This document shows positions 13,178-15,182 of a stretch of 15,182 bases of DNA, piece by piece (the first letter of the stretch is position 1; each line of letters starts with the position of its first letter). Source of the stretch: Planctomycetota bacterium (GTDB taxonomy: Bacteria; Planctomycetota; PUPC01; JACPCR01). The notes under the pieces were generated by a model. That model saw nothing but the letters and a program-made list of their open reading frames with translations. It was not told the DNA's origin and made no database searches. The stretch spans positions 1-15,182 of the forward strand of contig JASLXP010000457.1 in assembly GCA_030740295.1 (NCBI GenBank). Reading direction: 5' to 3'. Position numbers and translations under genes: made by a program.

Positions 13178-15182
13178 ATGCTAAGAACCCCTCAACTCAT
13201 CCTGGCGCTATCTGGCATTGTTGCTGCGGAGACCGAACCGATTCTGCTTCTCAGCGAAGCCGAATCGATCAAGAAATGTGAAGGTCTCGCTGTCGCCGAA
13301 GACCCGGTCATGACCGGCAAAACTTCTGCCCGGTGGGCTGGTGCGGGCACCGGTGGTGTGGCCCGCCTGAAGCATGTTCCCAACGATTGGTCGGCGCAGA
13401 ATCTGCTCGTCTTCGACCTTCATTCGAATGCGCCGGAGAAGAAGACCATCGTAGTCACCTGCGAATCGGAGAACGCCAAGACGAAGGGCGGCGACTATTT
13501 CATTTATATGCTGCCGGTCAGTTGGTCAGGCTGGCGGGAGGTAAGAATCCCTCTGGGGAAGTTCGGGAACGCTCGCAAGCCGATGGGCTGGGATCAGATC
13601 GAGTCCTTGAATTTCTACTCACGCGGCTGGCGTATCAGTCCTGTTCCGGGCACCGTGCTTCACTTCGACAACATGCGCCTGGAGTATTCAGACAAGGCTG
13701 CACGGCGCGCTCCTCCACCTCGCAAGAAAACACCCCACATGAAACTTCCCGCATGGAAAGGCCAACTGAGATTTCCGGGGTTCCCCTGGCAAGAAATCCT
13801 GGAATTCACGAAGGAAGATCGCCTGGCCGGCAATCTCCTCAAGAAACTCAGGCGTCAGTTCCGCTCCACAGCCCAAAAGCCGATTGTCACACGAAAGTTC
13901 AAACTCGAAGACATCCCGGAAGGTGAACGTGACGGCAGATACAAGTATGCCGGAGACAATGGAGAAGTCTTCGCCCTGGCCATGCATGACTGCACCACCA
14001 ACGGGAGCCTCAATGCCCGGATGGTACCTGTCGCTCTGGCCGCGCGACTGACGGAAGACAAAGACCTCACTGATTTCGTTGTCCGGCAACTTCGCGAGGT
14101 AAAGACCTGGGCGCCTTTGCAGCGTCCTGGTTGGACTGCTTATGACCCCGACCGGAAGCTGCCTCCAGGCGGAGACGGCAACTGGCTGGCAACGGGGTAC
14201 GGGATGCGCGCCATCGTGCACACTCTCTCCATCATGAAAGACCGCATCCCGCAAGACCTTCAGGAGGACATGCGGGCGCTGATTCAGCGAGAGGTGGACA
14301 GCATCGTGGATGACTGGCGCACAGAGCGTCCATGGTTTGTCCGGTCCGATTTTCCGGGCACAAACCAGTGGGTGCTGCCTTCTGCGGCCCTTCTTTATGG
14401 GTGTCTGTTTCTCGGTGATGAAAAGAACCGGGATGCCTACGAACTTGGCGTGCAGAATCTCGCTCGAACCTGTGTGTCCCAGGGAGACGATGGCAGTTGG
14501 AGGGAAGGGCTTGGTTACGGTCTCTTCAGTGCCGAGTATTTGTTCTGGGCCGGCTGGGCTCTTGCGAGGGTGGGAGACAAGCGTCTGCTGGGGTTTGGCT
14601 TCACCAGCAACTTCAGTGACTGGGTCACCCACATGGCCATGCCGGGCGGCTACTGCGTCAATGCCTTCGACTGCGGAGCGTATCGCTTGTCTGACCGGCC
14701 GCCCAATTCACTGCTGCTGGCCGCGCTTCTTGCCAGTGATGAGCGGCCTCTCTGGGCAGTGGATCACTTATTCCCCCGCATTCCCGATTCCATGCTCGGC
14801 CTGCTCTTTCGATTCCACATGGCCAAGGCCGGGAAAATCGACGTTGGGCCTGAACCGTTCGCTGCCTATCCATCCCAACAGTTGTTGACCTGGCGGTCAG
14901 ACTGGGACGATCAAACGGCAATGGGTCTATGGTTGCGGGGTGGTTCGAATCGCGATTTCCACGCCCACCGGGACAATGGGCACATCTCAATCTACAACGG
15001 CGACGAGCCAATACTCATCGAGAGCGGCACGCCCAACTACGCTAACCGTGATATGCCTAAATATGCGAAAGCGTCCGGGCACAACATGCTGCAGGCGGAG
15101 GAGGTCATTCCCCGCGGCAAAGGCTGCCACACTCCGATGACCGTCAAGTCTCTGGATCGAGATGGTGGCGAGGTCCTGATCG
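13178..15182 (+). CDS. Secreted heparinase II/III family polysaccharide lyase, 3' end outside the window
   Basis: The frame starting at ATG 13178 stays open for 668 codons to the window end, so the C-terminus is missing. Residues 1-17 (MLRTPQLILALSGIVAA) are a short signal peptide. Residues about 20-170 form a jelly-roll module (SARWAG, LLVFDLHSNAP, WREVRIPLGKFG, LHFDNMRLE) that probably binds carbohydrate. Residues about 260-545 are an alpha/alpha toroid containing GTNQWVLPSAALLYG (394-408) and DGSWREGLGYGLFS (438-451). The heparinase II/III C-terminal beta domain begins near 565, with the diagnostic FHAHRDNGHISIY (594-606), EPILIESGTPNY (610-621) and SGHNMLQAEEV (633-643). N395, Y447, H595/H597 and H635 are candidate catalytic residues by comparison with PL12/15/17/21-type lyases. 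It should cleave a uronate-containing polysaccharide by beta-elimination; the exact substrate is unknown. There is no Shine-Dalgarno sequence, so translation may be coupled to the upstream gene, 8 bp away. Confidence 0.9.
   Translation, partial: MLRTPQLILALSGIVAAETEPILLLSEAESIKKCEGLAVAEDPVMTGKTSARWAGAGTGGVARLKHVPNDWSAQNLLVFDLHSNAPEKKTIVVTCESENAKTKGGDYFIYMLPVSWSGWREVRIPLGKFGNARKPMGWDQIESLNFYSRGWRISPVPGTVLHFDNMRLEYSDKAARRAPPPRKKTPHMKLPAWKGQLRFPGFPWQEILEFTKEDRLAGNLLKKLRRQFRSTAQKPIVTRKFKLEDIPEGERDGRYKYAGDNGEVFALAMHDCTTNGSLNARMVPVALAARLTEDKDLTDFVVRQLREVKTWAPLQRPGWTAYDPDRKLPPGGDGNWLATGYGMRAIVHTLSIMKDRIPQDLQEDMRALIQREVDSIVDDWRTERPWFVRSDFPGTNQWVLPSAALLYGCLFLGDEKNRDAYELGVQNLARTCVSQGDDGSWREGLGYGLFSAEYLFWAGWALARVGDKRLLGFGFTSNFSDWVTHMAMPGGYCVNAFDCGAYRLSDRPPNSLLLAALLASDERPLWAVDHLFPRIPDSMLGLLFRFHMAKAGKIDVGPEPFAAYPSQQLLTWRSDWDDQTAMGLWLRGGSNRDFHAHRDNGHISIYNGDEPILIESGTPNYANRDMPKYAKASGHNMLQAEEVIPRGKGCHTPMTVKSLDRDGGEVLI

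Noticed and set aside
13688..14632. Minus-strand 314-codon open frame
   Set aside because: It is antisense to the heparinase-like gene, whose toroid and HAHRDNGH motifs are unmistakable on the plus strand.

Overview
The window looks like a chromosomal segment of a Gram-negative, polysaccharide-degrading bacterium, most likely from the PVC superphylum (Lentisphaerota, Kiritimatiellota, Verrucomicrobiota or Planctomycetota) or a similar lineage. This is an inference from gene content: very large secreted carbohydrate-active proteins with LamG and CARDB modules, a divergent URO-D paralogue, few Shine-Dalgarno sequences on the plus strand, and degenerate hexamer repeats between genes. No rRNA, tRNA or marker gene is present to fix the taxonomy.

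Layout. Bases 3-3365 (+) carry the 3' part of a large glycoside-hydrolase-like protein that begins upstream of the window. Bases 3366-3738 are non-coding and hold two inverted pairs of a degenerate hexamer repeat. Bases 3739-4833 (+) encode a URO-D family protein that is not canonical HemE. A hairpin-rich 61-bp convergent gap follows. On the minus strand, reading from 9088 down to 4895, lie a response regulator with an unfamiliar C-terminal domain, a PAS histidine kinase cut off just after its phospho-accepting histidine box, and a complete membrane histidine kinase (Cache-like sensor, HAMP, GAF, HisKA, HATPase). A 634-bp divergent intergenic region (9089-9722) carries small related hairpins, a C10 tract and a pyrimidine hexamer tract. 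It separates the signalling genes from a plus-strand pair only 8 bp apart: a secreted LamG / alpha-barrel / CARDB protein of 1148 residues (9723-13169) and a secreted heparinase II/III-family protein (13178 to beyond the window end).

How the genes may work together. The secreted LamG protein and the heparinase-like lyase are probably one transcription unit for breaking down a uronic-acid-containing polysaccharide. The glycoside-hydrolase-like protein upstream may belong to the same or a related locus. The divergently transcribed two-component genes are well placed to control that operon, but nothing in the sequence proves the link. I found no phage, CRISPR or intact insertion sequence. The most unusual items are the inverted hexamer-repeat cluster, the kinase truncation with a foreign tail, the uncharacterised C-terminal domain of the response regulator, and the unassigned catalytic domains of the two giant proteins.
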